From: a virus
Length of the DNA: 49,522 bases
Reading direction: 5' to 3' (one strand)
IMG/VR virus record: IMGVR_UViG_3300042895_000849
Span: 1 to 49,522 of that record
The position numbers and the translations under genes were made by a program. Positions 5,926-14,179 of this stretch are shown here, piece by piece. The number at the start of each line of letters is the position of its first letter. Within the stretch, counting starts at the first letter, position 1. The notes under the pieces are model-generated. The model had not been told where the DNA came from. It saw only the letters and a list, made by a program, of their open reading frames with translations, and made no database searches.

Positions 5926-6738
5926 TTAATTAAGGTAAGTATCCCAATCCTGAGCCATTTCTGCTTGAGAAATTTCAGTATCTGTATAAGGTCTAATATT
6001 TTTTAAAGGAGTACCTTGATAGTTCATGTAAGCTTCTTTAGGTACTGGAATTTGTGATTGCTGAGGTGTTTCTGATCCGTATCCAGCATATGTAGGTTGA
6101 GTTGTAACATCGCTTTTTGTAGGAGCTCCTGTTACCCAACTAACTGCTTTAACTCCAGATTTAATTTCAGTTGTTACTCCTCTTAAAGCTTTAATTTTTC
6201 CAGCGTCTTTACTAAGAGCTACTAATTTAGATCCCCCATTAAGTACAAATGATTTTAAAGATCCTAGCATTTTTCCAACAAATGGTGCAATACCAGAGAA
6301 TTTAGCTAAAAATTTAGAACCTTTTAAGAATTTAGCAATTTTAGGAAAGAATTTAGCAACTCCATTAATTAATGGCTTAAGAATCCCCGCTCCTATTCCT
6401 ACACCTTTTCCTAGTGCTTTAACTAGAAGAGTTCCTCCTGCTCCAATGTATTGTCCAAATAATGGGATTAAACCAATTGCACAAAGTCCAGCAAGAAGAA
6501 ATTCGCCTTGCTTAGCATAAGAAACTAAATTAATACCTTCTGCTACTGATCCTACTCCTGGTATAAGAGCTGCAAAATCTAAAATTGTATTATACCATGC
6601 CTCTAGTAATTGATCATCATTAGAATTTAGATATTCTATAGATTCAATAATTTGTTCATGTGAAAAATCGTTCTGGTTGAAATTAAAGCTATTCTCATCT
6701 TCGAATAGAAATCCGTCCATTGATAATATGTGATTCAT
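5926..6738 (-). CDS. membrane-active virion protein candidate with polymorphic-toxin-like IPGVG segment
   Basis: A 270-residue protein. The leader MNHILSMDGFLFED has L-F-E at 11-13, resembling a prohead-protease site. Residues 54-96 (FAALIPGVGSVAEGINLVSYAK, then AGLCAIGLIPLFGQ) strongly resemble the hydrophobic pretoxin segment found in polymorphic toxins (D-x-A-x-x-IPGVG ... GL-x-A-x-x-x-IP-x-G). Residues 97-200 are repeated amphipathic/hydrophobic helices with Lys (GKGVGIGAG, FFPKIAKFLKGSKFLAKF). The C-terminus is Pro/Gln-rich and soluble. I infer a membrane-inserting protein, perhaps ejected with the DNA; no toxin domain follows. It is one of only two minus-strand genes here, with a late-type motif upstream on its own strand. 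Confidence 0.75.
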   Translation of the reverse strand: MNHILSMDGFLFEDENSFNFNQNDFSHEQIIESIEYLNSNDDQLLEAWYNTILDFAALIPGVGSVAEGINLVSYAKQGEFLLAGLCAIGLIPLFGQYIGAGGTLLVKALGKGVGIGAGILKPLINGVAKFFPKIAKFLKGSKFLAKFSGIAPFVGKMLGSLKSFVLNGGSKLVALSKDAGKIKALRGVTTEIKSGVKAVSWVTGAPTKSDVTTQPTYAGYGSETPQQSQIPVPKEAYMNYQGTPLKNIRPYTDTEISQAEMAQDWDTYLN

Positions 6739-6750
6739 ACTATTATTTTT

Positions 6751-6762
6751 ATTTTATATATC
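6751..6762 (-). promoter_or_regulatory. GATATATAAAAT late-type motif on the minus strand
   Basis: Reading the minus strand gives GATATATAAAAT about 12 nt before the ATG at 6738. The motif follows the orientation of its gene, which supports a promoter role for this family. Confidence 0.5.
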
Positions 6763-6802
6763 TGATTCAAGGAAACTTTTGATGTTTTTCACTATAATTA
6801 GC

Positions 6803-7156
6803 ATGTTATATAGATCAAGTAAAATATATGTAGATGATTCTGATATTCATGGACGTGGAGTATTTGCATCGGAATTTATAAAATCGGGTGAAATTCTAGA
6901 GGAATGTCATTTTTTAGTATTAGAAAATGGATTACAATATCCAGAAATTTTACATAATCATTTTTTTTCGTGGCCAAAAGGCGCAGGAGACAAATTAGCT
7001 ATATGTCTTGGATATGGAAGTATCTTTAATAACTCAGACGAATCTCCCAATGCAGATTGGCAAACAGACACAACAAAAAACAAAATAATATTCTTCTCAA
7101 TCCGAGATATTAATCAAGGAGATGAAATATTTACGAATTACCGAAAAAATGATTAA
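6803..7156 (+). CDS. SET-domain protein (putative protein-lysine methyltransferase)
   Basis: A 117-residue minimal SET domain from the ATG at 6803. Upstream in-frame starts at 6779 (TTG) and 6782 (ATG) add only eight hydrophobic residues. Motifs: HGRGVF (SAM-binding start), a GSIFNNSDESPNA stretch corresponding to the NHSCxPN motif, and a C-terminal GDEIFTNY corresponding to GEELxxDY. It would transfer methyl from SAM to lysine side chains. Length and layout recall stand-alone viral SET proteins such as vSET of chlorella viruses, with no pre-SET or post-SET region. The target could be a host or virion protein; nothing here shows which. It diverges from the minus-strand gene, the starts being about 64 nt apart. 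Confidence 0.82.
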   Translation: MLYRSSKIYVDDSDIHGRGVFASEFIKSGEILEECHFLVLENGLQYPEILHNHFFSWPKGAGDKLAICLGYGSIFNNSDESPNADWQTDTTKNKIIFFSIRDINQGDEIFTNYRKND

Positions 7157-7177
7157 TTTTTTAAAAAATCGTTTTTT
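7151..7177 (+). terminator. weak AT-only terminator-like hairpin
   Basis: The palindromic stretch GATTAATTTTTTAAAAAATC (7151-7170) is followed by GTTTTTT. The stem is almost all A-T and overlaps the end of the SET gene, so it is a weaker call than the other terminators. Confidence 0.45.
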
Positions 7178-7222
7178 ATAACAAAGCAGTATCATTAAAT
7201 TTATCCTATAAACAAAAACAAG

Positions 7223-7489
7223 ATGGACACGGAAGACAGGAAAAGATTAGAAGAAATAGAGAAAAGTATAGAAAAGCTCTATGATGAACAATCAAGAAAA
7301 CTTTACGATTACATTGCTCAAATGGGTGAAGATGCTTTTATGGAAGGACAACCTTTATATAAGTTTAGAGACACCGATCTTTTTGATAAACTTATAGCAC
7401 ACTTTGAATCTATTGAAGAATACGAAAAATGTGCATTCATTCTAGAGCAATCTACAAAAATTAGACAAGCAATTATAGAAAGGATGTAA
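7223..7489 (+). CDS. small unknown helical protein
   Basis: An 88-residue, charged, mostly helical protein (MDTEDRKRLEEIEKSIEKLY start). The C-terminal segment, LIAHFESIEEYEKCAFILEQ and on, resembles a UVR-type helical hairpin (a loop with paired acidic and Ala/Cys positions), but the match is loose and no function follows. The next gene carries a similar C-terminal pattern (NEIQQNFEACNKLLLLRK), so the two may be diverged relatives. A likely promoter lies in the AT-rich 7180-7222 stretch. Confidence 0.6.
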   Translation: MDTEDRKRLEEIEKSIEKLYDEQSRKLYDYIAQMGEDAFMEGQPLYKFRDTDLFDKLIAHFESIEEYEKCAFILEQSTKIRQAIIERM

Positions 7490-7531
7490 TACAGAAGAAA
7501 CTTTTCCAAGTTCATACAATATAAATAGTGT

Positions 7532-7786
7532 ATGGGAAAAGGACGAAGATACATAAAAAAATCTGCTGATGGCAGATTTTTTTTGCATATAGAGAAGCCA
7601 GAGTATCAGATAGATCTTGATAAGAAAACAAAATTATGGACCTCTTCAGATTATCTGTTCTCAGAGGCTCTTAAAGAAGATTTAGAAAACACAAAAAATA
7701 CTCTGGACGTATTAATAAGGTGGAATGAGATTCAACAGAATTTTGAAGCTTGTAATAAGCTTCTACTTTTAAGAAAAACTTTCTAA
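7532..7786 (+). CDS. small unknown protein
   Basis: An 84-residue protein (MGKGRRYIKKSADGRFFLHI start) with a short basic N-terminus and a helical C-terminus. The C-terminal NEIQQNFEACNKLLLLRK pattern resembles the end of the preceding gene. No family is recognised. It starts 42 nt after its neighbour behind ATATAAATAG and ends at a strong terminator. Confidence 0.58.
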   Translation: MGKGRRYIKKSADGRFFLHIEKPEYQIDLDKKTKLWTSSDYLFSEALKEDLENTKNTLDVLIRWNEIQQNFEACNKLLLLRKTF

Positions 7787-7790
7787 AATA

Positions 7791-7820
7791 AAAAAAAAGA
7801 GTGGATTCACTCTTTTTTTG
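7791..7820 (+). terminator. Rho-independent terminator
   Basis: Stem AAAAAGAGTG/CACTCTTTTT with loop GATT (7804-7807) running into TTTTTTTG. It closes the 7223-7786 unit. Confidence 0.88.
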
Positions 7821-7841
7821 TGAACCTAAATTAAAAAATCG

Positions 7842-7855
7842 AGTATAATAATAAA
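7842..7855 (+). promoter_or_regulatory. AGTATAATAATAAA promoter-like motif
   Basis: AGTATAATAATAAA lies 8 nt before the ATG at 7864, directly after a terminator, at the head of the replication/recombination operon. Confidence 0.5.
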
Positions 7856-7863
7856 AAGAAATT

Positions 7864-8169
7864 ATGGAATCGATTTTTGAAAACGAAAAATTATTATCGG
7901 GAAGAATGCTTTCCTTATCTAAATCTGGATATAGAGAAGAATTCCCAGATAATGAGGTTTATTTCAATGCAAACATTTTTGTTTTAGAAGAGGGTAAAAT
8001 TTGGTATGGTGATATTGATGTCACTAAAGAAAAAGAACAATTAGAAAATGTAGCAAGAGAAATTGGAAAAGATTTGTACATCCTTAGGGAAATGGACGGA
8101 AGATTTGGAAATGAAGAATTAAAGGATTCTGAAATTATTACTAGAGCAATGTGTAAAATAACTAAATAA
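7864..8169 (+). CDS. unknown protein at the head of the recombination operon
   Basis: A 101-residue protein that I do not recognise. It alternates beta-like (VYFNANIFVLEEGKIWYGDI) and helical (DVTKEKEQLENVAREIG) segments and ends KITK. It sits 14 nt before uvsX in the same direction behind a promoter-like motif and terminator, so it is probably an early/middle protein co-expressed with recombination genes. Confidence 0.65.
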   Translation: MESIFENEKLLSGRMLSLSKSGYREEFPDNEVYFNANIFVLEEGKIWYGDIDVTKEKEQLENVAREIGKDLYILREMDGRFGNEELKDSEIITRAMCKITK

Positions 8170-8183
8170 TAAAAATAATAAAT

Positions 8184-9347
8184 ATGGCAAAGAAAGAATT
8201 TTCGTTCGCGGAATTAGACAAATCACTTTCAAAAATTGAAGGATTTGAAATGGGATCAATTTTAGAAACTAATGAGTTTTCTAAAACAACAGAATGGATC
8301 TCAACAGGTAATTATCTTTTAAATGCTCAACTTTCAGGAAGTTTATTTGGAGGAATAGCAAATAACAGATCAATAGGAATTGCGGGTGATCCTTCTACAG
8401 GTAAGACTTTTCTGGCAATGAATATTACAAGAGAAGCTCAGAAGCAAGATTATGATGTTATTTATTGTGACACAGAAGGTGCTATAGATAAAAGCTCAGC
8501 CAAAAAATTCGGAGTTGATCCAACAAGAGTTAGATACCAGCCTATTAAAACTATTAATGACTTTAAAATATTCACAACAAATATTTTAGAAAAAGTTAAG
8601 AATGCAAGAAAAGAAGGGGCAGAACCTAAAATCATGATCATTTTAGATTCTCTTGGTATGCTTAGTACAGATAAAGAAACAGGTGATGCTATTAAGGGTA
8701 AGAGCGCAATGGATATGGGATTAAGATCTAAAGAAATGAGATCACTATTCCGTGTTATAACATTAGACTTAACAGGTGTTAGAATTCCATTGGTTTGTAC
8801 TAATCACACAACAACAGGAGGAATAGGCGGATTTATGCCAACGAAAGAAGCATCAGGAGGTGATGGACCAATTTTCTCAATGAGTAATGTTATTATGCTT
8901 TCTAAAGCACAATTAAAAGAGAATGACACAAAAACCGGAATTATTGTAACATCTACACCTAAGAAAGCAAGATTCACCAGACCTTATCCAGTTAAATTCC
9001 ATATCTCATTTATGAATGGTATGAATCCTTATGTGGGATTACAAGATTTTACTTCCTGGGAAATTTGCGGAATTGAAAGAGGTAAATTAGAGGTTGATAA
9101 AAAAACAGGAGACATGGAATTTACCGCTAATGCTACTTCTACAAGATGGGCAATTAAACATTTAGGCAAGACCGTTACTTCTTCTCAATTATTTAATGGA
9201 GAAATATTCACTGATGAAGTATTAAGTATGATCGATGAGAAAGTAATTAAACCTCATTTCTTATTACCCGATCTTTTTGACGATGAAGAATTAGCAATAC
9301 TAGCTGAACCTGAAGCAGACACTGAAGAGGAAGATGGAGAAGAATAA
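8184..9347 (+). CDS. uvsX: UvsX RecA-like recombinase
   Basis: A 387-residue RecA/UvsX-family strand-exchange protein. Walker A is GDPSTGKT at 68-75, Walker B is IMIILDSLG with Asp155, and a DTEGAIDKSSAKKFG stretch (96-110) corresponds to the RecA core region after strand 2. The length is near T4 UvsX (391). The C-terminus from about 366 is very acidic, as in UvsX/RecA tails that modulate DNA binding. It polymerises on single-stranded DNA for homologous pairing and recombination-dependent replication. Genes for helicase gp41 and nuclease gp46/47 follow, giving a compact recombination module. Its last 14 nt overlap the next ORF. Confidence 0.95.
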   Translation: MAKKEFSFAELDKSLSKIEGFEMGSILETNEFSKTTEWISTGNYLLNAQLSGSLFGGIANNRSIGIAGDPSTGKTFLAMNITREAQKQDYDVIYCDTEGAIDKSSAKKFGVDPTRVRYQPIKTINDFKIFTTNILEKVKNARKEGAEPKIMIILDSLGMLSTDKETGDAIKGKSAMDMGLRSKEMRSLFRVITLDLTGVRIPLVCTNHTTTGGIGGFMPTKEASGGDGPIFSMSNVIMLSKAQLKENDTKTGIIVTSTPKKARFTRPYPVKFHISFMNGMNPYVGLQDFTSWEICGIERGKLEVDKKTGDMEFTANATSTRWAIKHLGKTVTSSQLFNGEIFTDEVLSMIDEKVIKPHFLLPDLFDDEELAILAEPEADTEEEDGEE

Positions 9348-9627
9348 ACTTAAAATGAAATATCTGCTAGGTATCTGGAAAGATCTTCCCGAATATCCAA
9401 CAAAAGAAGATGTTATTTATGAGCTTAACTCATATTTAATTAAGGATGGAAGACCTGATGGAGAGTTTTCAGACCAGACTTTTAATTCTTTTCTTCCTGA
9501 AGGATGGGAAGAAAATAAATTTGCAGAAGCAGTTAATGAACTTATAGAGACAGACATTTTTGAAAAAACTGAAAAAACATTAGGAAATAAAAATTGGTAT
9601 AAAATAAAGGATAATCCACACTATTAA
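9334..9627 (+). CDS. unknown protein between uvsX and helicase
   Basis: A 97-residue protein starting at ATG 9334 inside the end of uvsX; an internal ATG at 9355 would remove the overlap. It reads as a small alpha/beta domain, possibly winged-helix-like (YPTKEDVIYELNSYLIKDGR, then FAEAVNELIETDIFEKTEK). No named family is recognised. Position between a recombinase and the helicase would suit a loader or mediator, but that is guesswork from context. It ends 2 nt before the helicase start. Confidence 0.7.
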   Translation: MEKNKLKMKYLLGIWKDLPEYPTKEDVIYELNSYLIKDGRPDGEFSDQTFNSFLPEGWEENKFAEAVNELIETDIFEKTEKTLGNKNWYKIKDNPHY

Positions 9628-9629
9628 AA

Positions 9630-10931
9630 ATGCAAAATCAACACTTAGAAAATATTTGGTTTAAAGCGGTAATTGACAATCCAGCTTATATTGAAGCAAC
9701 AGAATCTAGTTACTTCAAAAATGCAGATTTCCAAGAAGCTTTTAAAGTCGTAAAATCATTTTGGAAAAAATATCAACAGGTCCCTAGCAAAAATCAAGTC
9801 AGAGAATCTGCAAAACTTTTGAAATTAGAAGATAAACTCACAGATTCTTTACTTGAATCTATGTGGTCAATATCTCTTAATGATTACGATACTGATTGGT
9901 TACAACAGAATACCGAATCTTGGATTGAATGGAAGACATTAGAAAAAAGTGCGGTAGATTCAATAAATTATATCAAAAGTACTGATGTAACTCCAGATAA
10001 TATTAAGGATGTGATTAACACTTACAAATCGATAGTTGTTGATCGTAATAAAGTGGATTTCTCATTTGATATGGGGCTTAACTTTAAAGATCCAGAAGCT
10101 CACAAGCAGCCAAGCAGCTTAACATTCTCTAGTGGATATGATTACATAGATCATTGCCTTGGTGGAGGATTTTCAGCTAAATGTCTATATGTTTTATTAG
10201 GACAGCCTAAAGTTGGAAAAACTCTTTGGCTTGGTAATATAGCAACACAAGCTATTAGAGCAGCAAATAATGTCGCTATTGTTACATTAGAATTAGGAGA
10301 CAGAAAATACATGAAAAGATTAGGATCTAATCTTTTGGGAATCAAGATGTCAGAATATAAAGACTCAGCGGAGAATGACTCACAAATTAAAAAGAAAATA
10401 ACAAATCTTGGATTTGATAATTTAAGAACCCCCGGTGAATTAGTAGTGAAAGAATTTGCCACATCTCAAGCATCTGCAATAGACGTAGAAAATTGGTTAA
10501 CTAAGGTTGAACAAGTAATGGGAATTAAATTCAAAATCGTTATTATTGACTATATTAATATTATGAAGAACTGGAGAAATCCAAATTCAGAAAATACATA
10601 TATGAAAATTAAACAGATTGCAGAAGATCTTAGAGCTGCAGCACAAAGAAATGATTGGGCAATAGTGACAGCAACTCAGACAAAACAAAGTGAATTTGAT
10701 GCTACGGATCTCAGTATGAATTCAGCATCCGAATCATCAGGACTGGTAGCAACAGTTGATGGTATGTTTGGTATTATTCAAGATCCTATGATGCTTACTA
10801 ACAACGAATACAAGCTAAAATTGCTTGCAAATAGGGACGAAGGCTATAAAAACTCTTACAAAAAGTTTATAGTTGATTACACCTTCATGAGAATATCTGA
10901 AGATCCCAACTCTCAAATAATAAATGATTGA
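9630..10931 (+). CDS. 41: gp41-like replicative DNA helicase (DnaB family)
   Basis: A 433-residue DnaB-type hexameric helicase. An N-terminal helical domain (1-140) is followed by the RecA-like motor: Walker A GQPKVGKT at 191-198, an ATLELGD-like motif (VTLELGD), Walker B IVIIDYINI, and a later ATQTKQS motif 3 that fits DnaB. Length matches T4 gp41 (475) slightly shortened. It unwinds the lagging-strand template at the fork. No primase is seen next to it in this window. The stop overlaps the next ATG (TGATG at 10929-10933), implying coupling. Confidence 0.93.
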   Translation: MQNQHLENIWFKAVIDNPAYIEATESSYFKNADFQEAFKVVKSFWKKYQQVPSKNQVRESAKLLKLEDKLTDSLLESMWSISLNDYDTDWLQQNTESWIEWKTLEKSAVDSINYIKSTDVTPDNIKDVINTYKSIVVDRNKVDFSFDMGLNFKDPEAHKQPSSLTFSSGYDYIDHCLGGGFSAKCLYVLLGQPKVGKTLWLGNIATQAIRAANNVAIVTLELGDRKYMKRLGSNLLGIKMSEYKDSAENDSQIKKKITNLGFDNLRTPGELVVKEFATSQASAIDVENWLTKVEQVMGIKFKIVIIDYINIMKNWRNPNSENTYMKIKQIAEDLRAAAQRNDWAIVTATQTKQSEFDATDLSMNSASESSGLVATVDGMFGIIQDPMMLTNNEYKLKLLANRDEGYKNSYKKFIVDYTFMRISEDPNSQIIND

Positions 10932-11407
10932 TGAAAAAACAGCAAAAACTGATCGAAGATGAAAAAACCGACCTTGACATAAATCAAGAACTAGCAGAAA
11001 AAAAGAACGAAAAAGATACTGTTGATGAAGAGTTTGAAATGGATTCAAGTACAGATTATAGAAGCTTACAGTCTATAGTAACTTATGAAGATGAAGACTA
11101 TATTCATTCGTGTAATTTAAATGATAAAATAGACGAGATCTTTCAAGTATCTAGATGGACTATCATAAGTCCAAGTAAAAAAATACCAAAGGATCTTATC
11201 CCTTTAATATTTCAAGACATATTAAAAGAATTGGAAGAGACAGAATTTACAATGGTAGAGAAATTTGTTGCTATTTGTGATTATACAGCAATAAATTATC
11301 AAAAAGCTTATGAATCTATTCATATGAAGTATAAAGAAATTATAGTTCAAGAGATGGATCAAAAATATGGTATTTTAAGTAAAAAAGGAATTAAAAAGAT
11401 ATTTTAA
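10931..11407 (+). CDS. unknown acidic protein between helicase and gp47
   Basis: A 158-residue protein from ATG 10931, which overlaps the helicase stop; the TTG at 10928 is a less likely start. Residues 1-45 are highly charged and probably disordered. The rest is helical (PKDLIPLIFQDILKELEETE, then YQKAYESIHMKYKEIIVQEM). No family is recognised. It is in the middle of the uvsX-41-47-46 operon with overlaps on both sides, so a replication or recombination accessory role is plausible from context only. Confidence 0.7.
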   Translation: MKKQQKLIEDEKTDLDINQELAEKKNEKDTVDEEFEMDSSTDYRSLQSIVTYEDEDYIHSCNLNDKIDEIFQVSRWTIISPSKKIPKDLIPLIFQDILKELEETEFTMVEKFVAICDYTAINYQKAYESIHMKYKEIIVQEMDQKYGILSKKGIKKIF

Positions 11408-12519
11408 TGGAAAAATTCTCAGATATTAAGAGAGTAATTTTTATTACAGATACTCATTTAGGTGTAAGGAACAATTCTAATGATTGGATAGACATTCATG
11501 ATGATTATTTTAAAAATTGGTTCATTCCCCTTTGTAAAAAAATATACAGACCAGGAGATTGTTTAGTGCATCTTGGTGATGTTTATGATAGTAGACAATC
11601 ACTTAATCTTCGGGTTCTTAATCTTGGTATAGAAATATTTGAAGATCTTTCGCAAATTTTTAAAGATGGTATTTTTATAATATGTGGTAATCACGATATT
11701 TACGGAAAAAATACAAATGAAGTAAACTCTTTAAAATCTCTTAAATGGATACCAGGAATAAAAATATACGAAGAACCTGAATCTATACAACTAGGTAACA
11801 GAAAGATTTTTCTTATGCCTTGGAGAAAAGATCATGATGCGGAGAGAGAAACATTAATGACAGTAAAAGAACCACATGATTATATGTTCTGTCATACAGA
11901 TCTTAAAGGTCTAATGTTTAATAAGTTTGTGAGAATTGATGCAGGATTAGATTATGCAGATATGGATAAATTTGAAAGAGTTTATTCTGGACATATACAT
12001 TATTCACAGACATTTGGAAAAATGAGAATGCTAGGATCTCCTTTTCAGTTAACAAGATCCGATACTGATAATGCAAAAGGGATAACCATACTAGATTTAG
12101 AATCTGGAGATGAGGAGTATTACGAAAACAATTACTCCCCTAAATTTGTTAGAATCACTTTTGATAAAGTTTTAAATTCAACGCCTAATGAATTAAATCC
12201 TATATTCAAAAATAATTTTATAGACATATTAGTTGATCCAGAATTAGCAGTAAAAGCTCCTCTCGGATTATTAACAGAATATGTAGTTCCCCCATTAAAA
12301 ATATCATTCACACCTATAACTAATCCCGGAGAGGAATTAGTAGATGAAGGATTTCACGATCTAGAAGGAAAAAGCTTTTCTATTTTAGATCTAACTAAAT
12401 TATACTTAGATAAGTGTAACTATGAAGATGATAAGAAAAGTAAGATCTATAAAGCGATAGAAAAATTATTACACAAAGTTTCAGTACAAGTTAAAGAAGA
12501 TGAAGATCAAGAAGATTGA
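11407..12519 (+). CDS. 47: gp47-like recombination endonuclease subunit (Mre11/SbcD family)
   Basis: A 370-residue calcineurin-like phosphoesterase. Metal-binding motifs in order: DTHLG (Asp15, His17), GDVYDSR (Asp58), GNHD (Asn95-His96-Asp97), CHTD near 160, and SGHIH near 195. This is the complete Mre11/SbcD/gp47 set. It pairs with gp46 to resect DNA ends and to degrade host DNA in T4. The C-terminal 130 residues should contact the gp46 coiled coil. The gene starts on the last base of the upstream stop and overlaps gene 46 by 20 nt, so the two subunits are translationally coupled. Confidence 0.94.
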   Translation: MEKFSDIKRVIFITDTHLGVRNNSNDWIDIHDDYFKNWFIPLCKKIYRPGDCLVHLGDVYDSRQSLNLRVLNLGIEIFEDLSQIFKDGIFIICGNHDIYGKNTNEVNSLKSLKWIPGIKIYEEPESIQLGNRKIFLMPWRKDHDAERETLMTVKEPHDYMFCHTDLKGLMFNKFVRIDAGLDYADMDKFERVYSGHIHYSQTFGKMRMLGSPFQLTRSDTDNAKGITILDLESGDEEYYENNYSPKFVRITFDKVLNSTPNELNPIFKNNFIDILVDPELAVKAPLGLLTEYVVPPLKISFTPITNPGEELVDEGFHDLEGKSFSILDLTKLYLDKCNYEDDKKSKIYKAIEKLLHKVSVQVKEDEDQED

Positions 12520-14167
12520 ATGGAGAAATGTTGCTTCATACGGTAACAAAATCCAAAAATTAGAATTACCAGATAAATCTGGTCTAATCCAAGTAGTTGG
12601 TGAAAATGGTGTAGGTAAGTCCACAATATCCGATGTTATTACATTCGGGCTATATGGAAAGCTTGAAGGAAAGAAACTTAAAGATATACCAAATAGATCT
12701 AATAAATGTGCTTGGATGAAGATAGAATTCGAGCAGGATGGAAAAATTTATGAAGTAGAGAGAGGATTAGAGCCTTCACTTTTTCAATTAACTATAGATG
12801 GTAATATTTACGATCAAGCTGGTAAAAATAATGTGCAAGATTTTTTAAGCGATGACATATTAAAAATACCTTATTATGTTTTTAATAATACAATTTCGTT
12901 ATCAATAAATGATTTCAAAAGCTTCCTTAAAATGAGCACAACAGATAAGAAATTGATTATTGATAAGATATTCGGATTCTATATTCTCAATGAGATGAGA
13001 GACATTTTAAAAGAAGAATCAAAGACTATAAAATCATCAATTGATAGATTATCCGGTGAAATATTTGCTACTGGAAGATCTATAGCAGCATCACAAAAAG
13101 AACTAGAGGATTTACAACAAAAAATACTAGAAAATTCAGGGTCAGAAATAGAAAGTAATAAAGAGCAATTAGAAAACTACAAAGAACTTTTAAAACTACA
13201 CGGAGATAAACTAAAAGATTTTAGGTCTAAAGAAAATGAAGCAACTAGGAACGTAACAAAATCATACGAATTGTATAGTGATCTTTCTTCTAAAATCAAA
13301 AATATAGATTCTAAAATGAATTTATATAATAATGAAAAATGCCCGACTTGCTCATCCGATTTATCTACAGAATTTCATAAAAATTTATTCGACGATCTTT
13401 CTGATACGAAGATTAAATTAACAGAAGATCTAGCTGATTTAAAAAAGAATTATGAGGATGCTAAGAAGGTTCAAAGTAATATTGCTACGATTAAGAATGA
13501 CCTATTTACAAAAGGTGGTAAAATCGAAAGTGCAATTAGAACATTACAAGATAAAATTAAAACTCTCAAGACTTCAAAAAATAACGACCAGGTTAATTCG
13601 GTAAGGAAACTTTTAAATGGAGCTAATGAAGATCTTTCCGATTTTAGTCAAGAAAAGACTGTTTGGGAAGAAAGACAGATTTGGATTAAGACTTTAGATG
13701 AAGTGCTTAGTGAGAAAGGGGTTAAACAATTAGCTATTAAGTCCATATTACCGTCTCTAAACAACGAAATACTAAATACCTTATTATCCCTTCACTTACC
13801 TTACAAAGTCGTTTTTAACGAAGAATTTAATGCCCAGATATTCCACTTGGGAGAAGAGATATCAACACAGACATTATCCACAGGAGAAATGAAGAAAGTG
13901 GATTTTGCAGTTCTTGTTGCTATAATAAAGCTAATGAAAATAAGATTCTCTTCAGTTAACATACTTTTCCTTGATGAAATATTTAGTTCAGTAGATCCTG
14001 ATGGAGTTCATAGTATATTAAACACATTAAGAAAATTAACGGACGATCTAAGCATGAGCATTTTTGTAATAAATCATGCTCCAATGCCAACAGAAATATT
14101 TGATTATAAGATAGAAATATCAAAAAAGAATAATTTCTCAGATATTGCTTTCGATAAAATGGTGTAG
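12500..14167 (+). CDS. 46: gp46-like recombination endonuclease subunit (Rad50/SbcC family)
   Basis: A 555-residue SMC-like ATPase. Walker A GENGVGKS at 34-41, long coiled coils at about 165-410 broken by the zinc-hook motif Cys281-Pro-Thr-Cys284, an ABC signature LSTGEMKK near 459 and Walker B ILFLDEIFSS near 488. The length matches T4 gp46 (560). With gp47 it forms the ATP-driven nuclease that resects ends for UvsX. It starts inside gene 47 (20-nt overlap), consistent with stoichiometric coupling. It ends the operon; structural genes begin 12 nt later behind a late-type motif. Confidence 0.94.
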   Translation: MKIKKIEWRNVASYGNKIQKLELPDKSGLIQVVGENGVGKSTISDVITFGLYGKLEGKKLKDIPNRSNKCAWMKIEFEQDGKIYEVERGLEPSLFQLTIDGNIYDQAGKNNVQDFLSDDILKIPYYVFNNTISLSINDFKSFLKMSTTDKKLIIDKIFGFYILNEMRDILKEESKTIKSSIDRLSGEIFATGRSIAASQKELEDLQQKILENSGSEIESNKEQLENYKELLKLHGDKLKDFRSKENEATRNVTKSYELYSDLSSKIKNIDSKMNLYNNEKCPTCSSDLSTEFHKNLFDDLSDTKIKLTEDLADLKKNYEDAKKVQSNIATIKNDLFTKGGKIESAIRTLQDKIKTLKTSKNNDQVNSVRKLLNGANEDLSDFSQEKTVWEERQIWIKTLDEVLSEKGVKQLAIKSILPSLNNEILNTLLSLHLPYKVVFNEEFNAQIFHLGEEISTQTLSTGEMKKVDFAVLVAIIKLMKIRFSSVNILFLDEIFSSVDPDGVHSILNTLRKLTDDLSMSIFVINHAPMPTEIFDYKIEISKKNNFSDIAFDKMV

Positions 14168-14178
14168 GATATATAAAT
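14168..14178 (+). promoter_or_regulatory. GATATATAAAT late-type motif
   Basis: The best copy of the family, ending only 1 nt before the ATG at 14180 and marking the switch from recombination to structural genes. It is similar to the T4 late box TATAAATA. The tiny spacing is hard to reconcile with initiation about 6 nt downstream of the box. Confidence 0.45.
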
Positions 14179-14179
14179 C

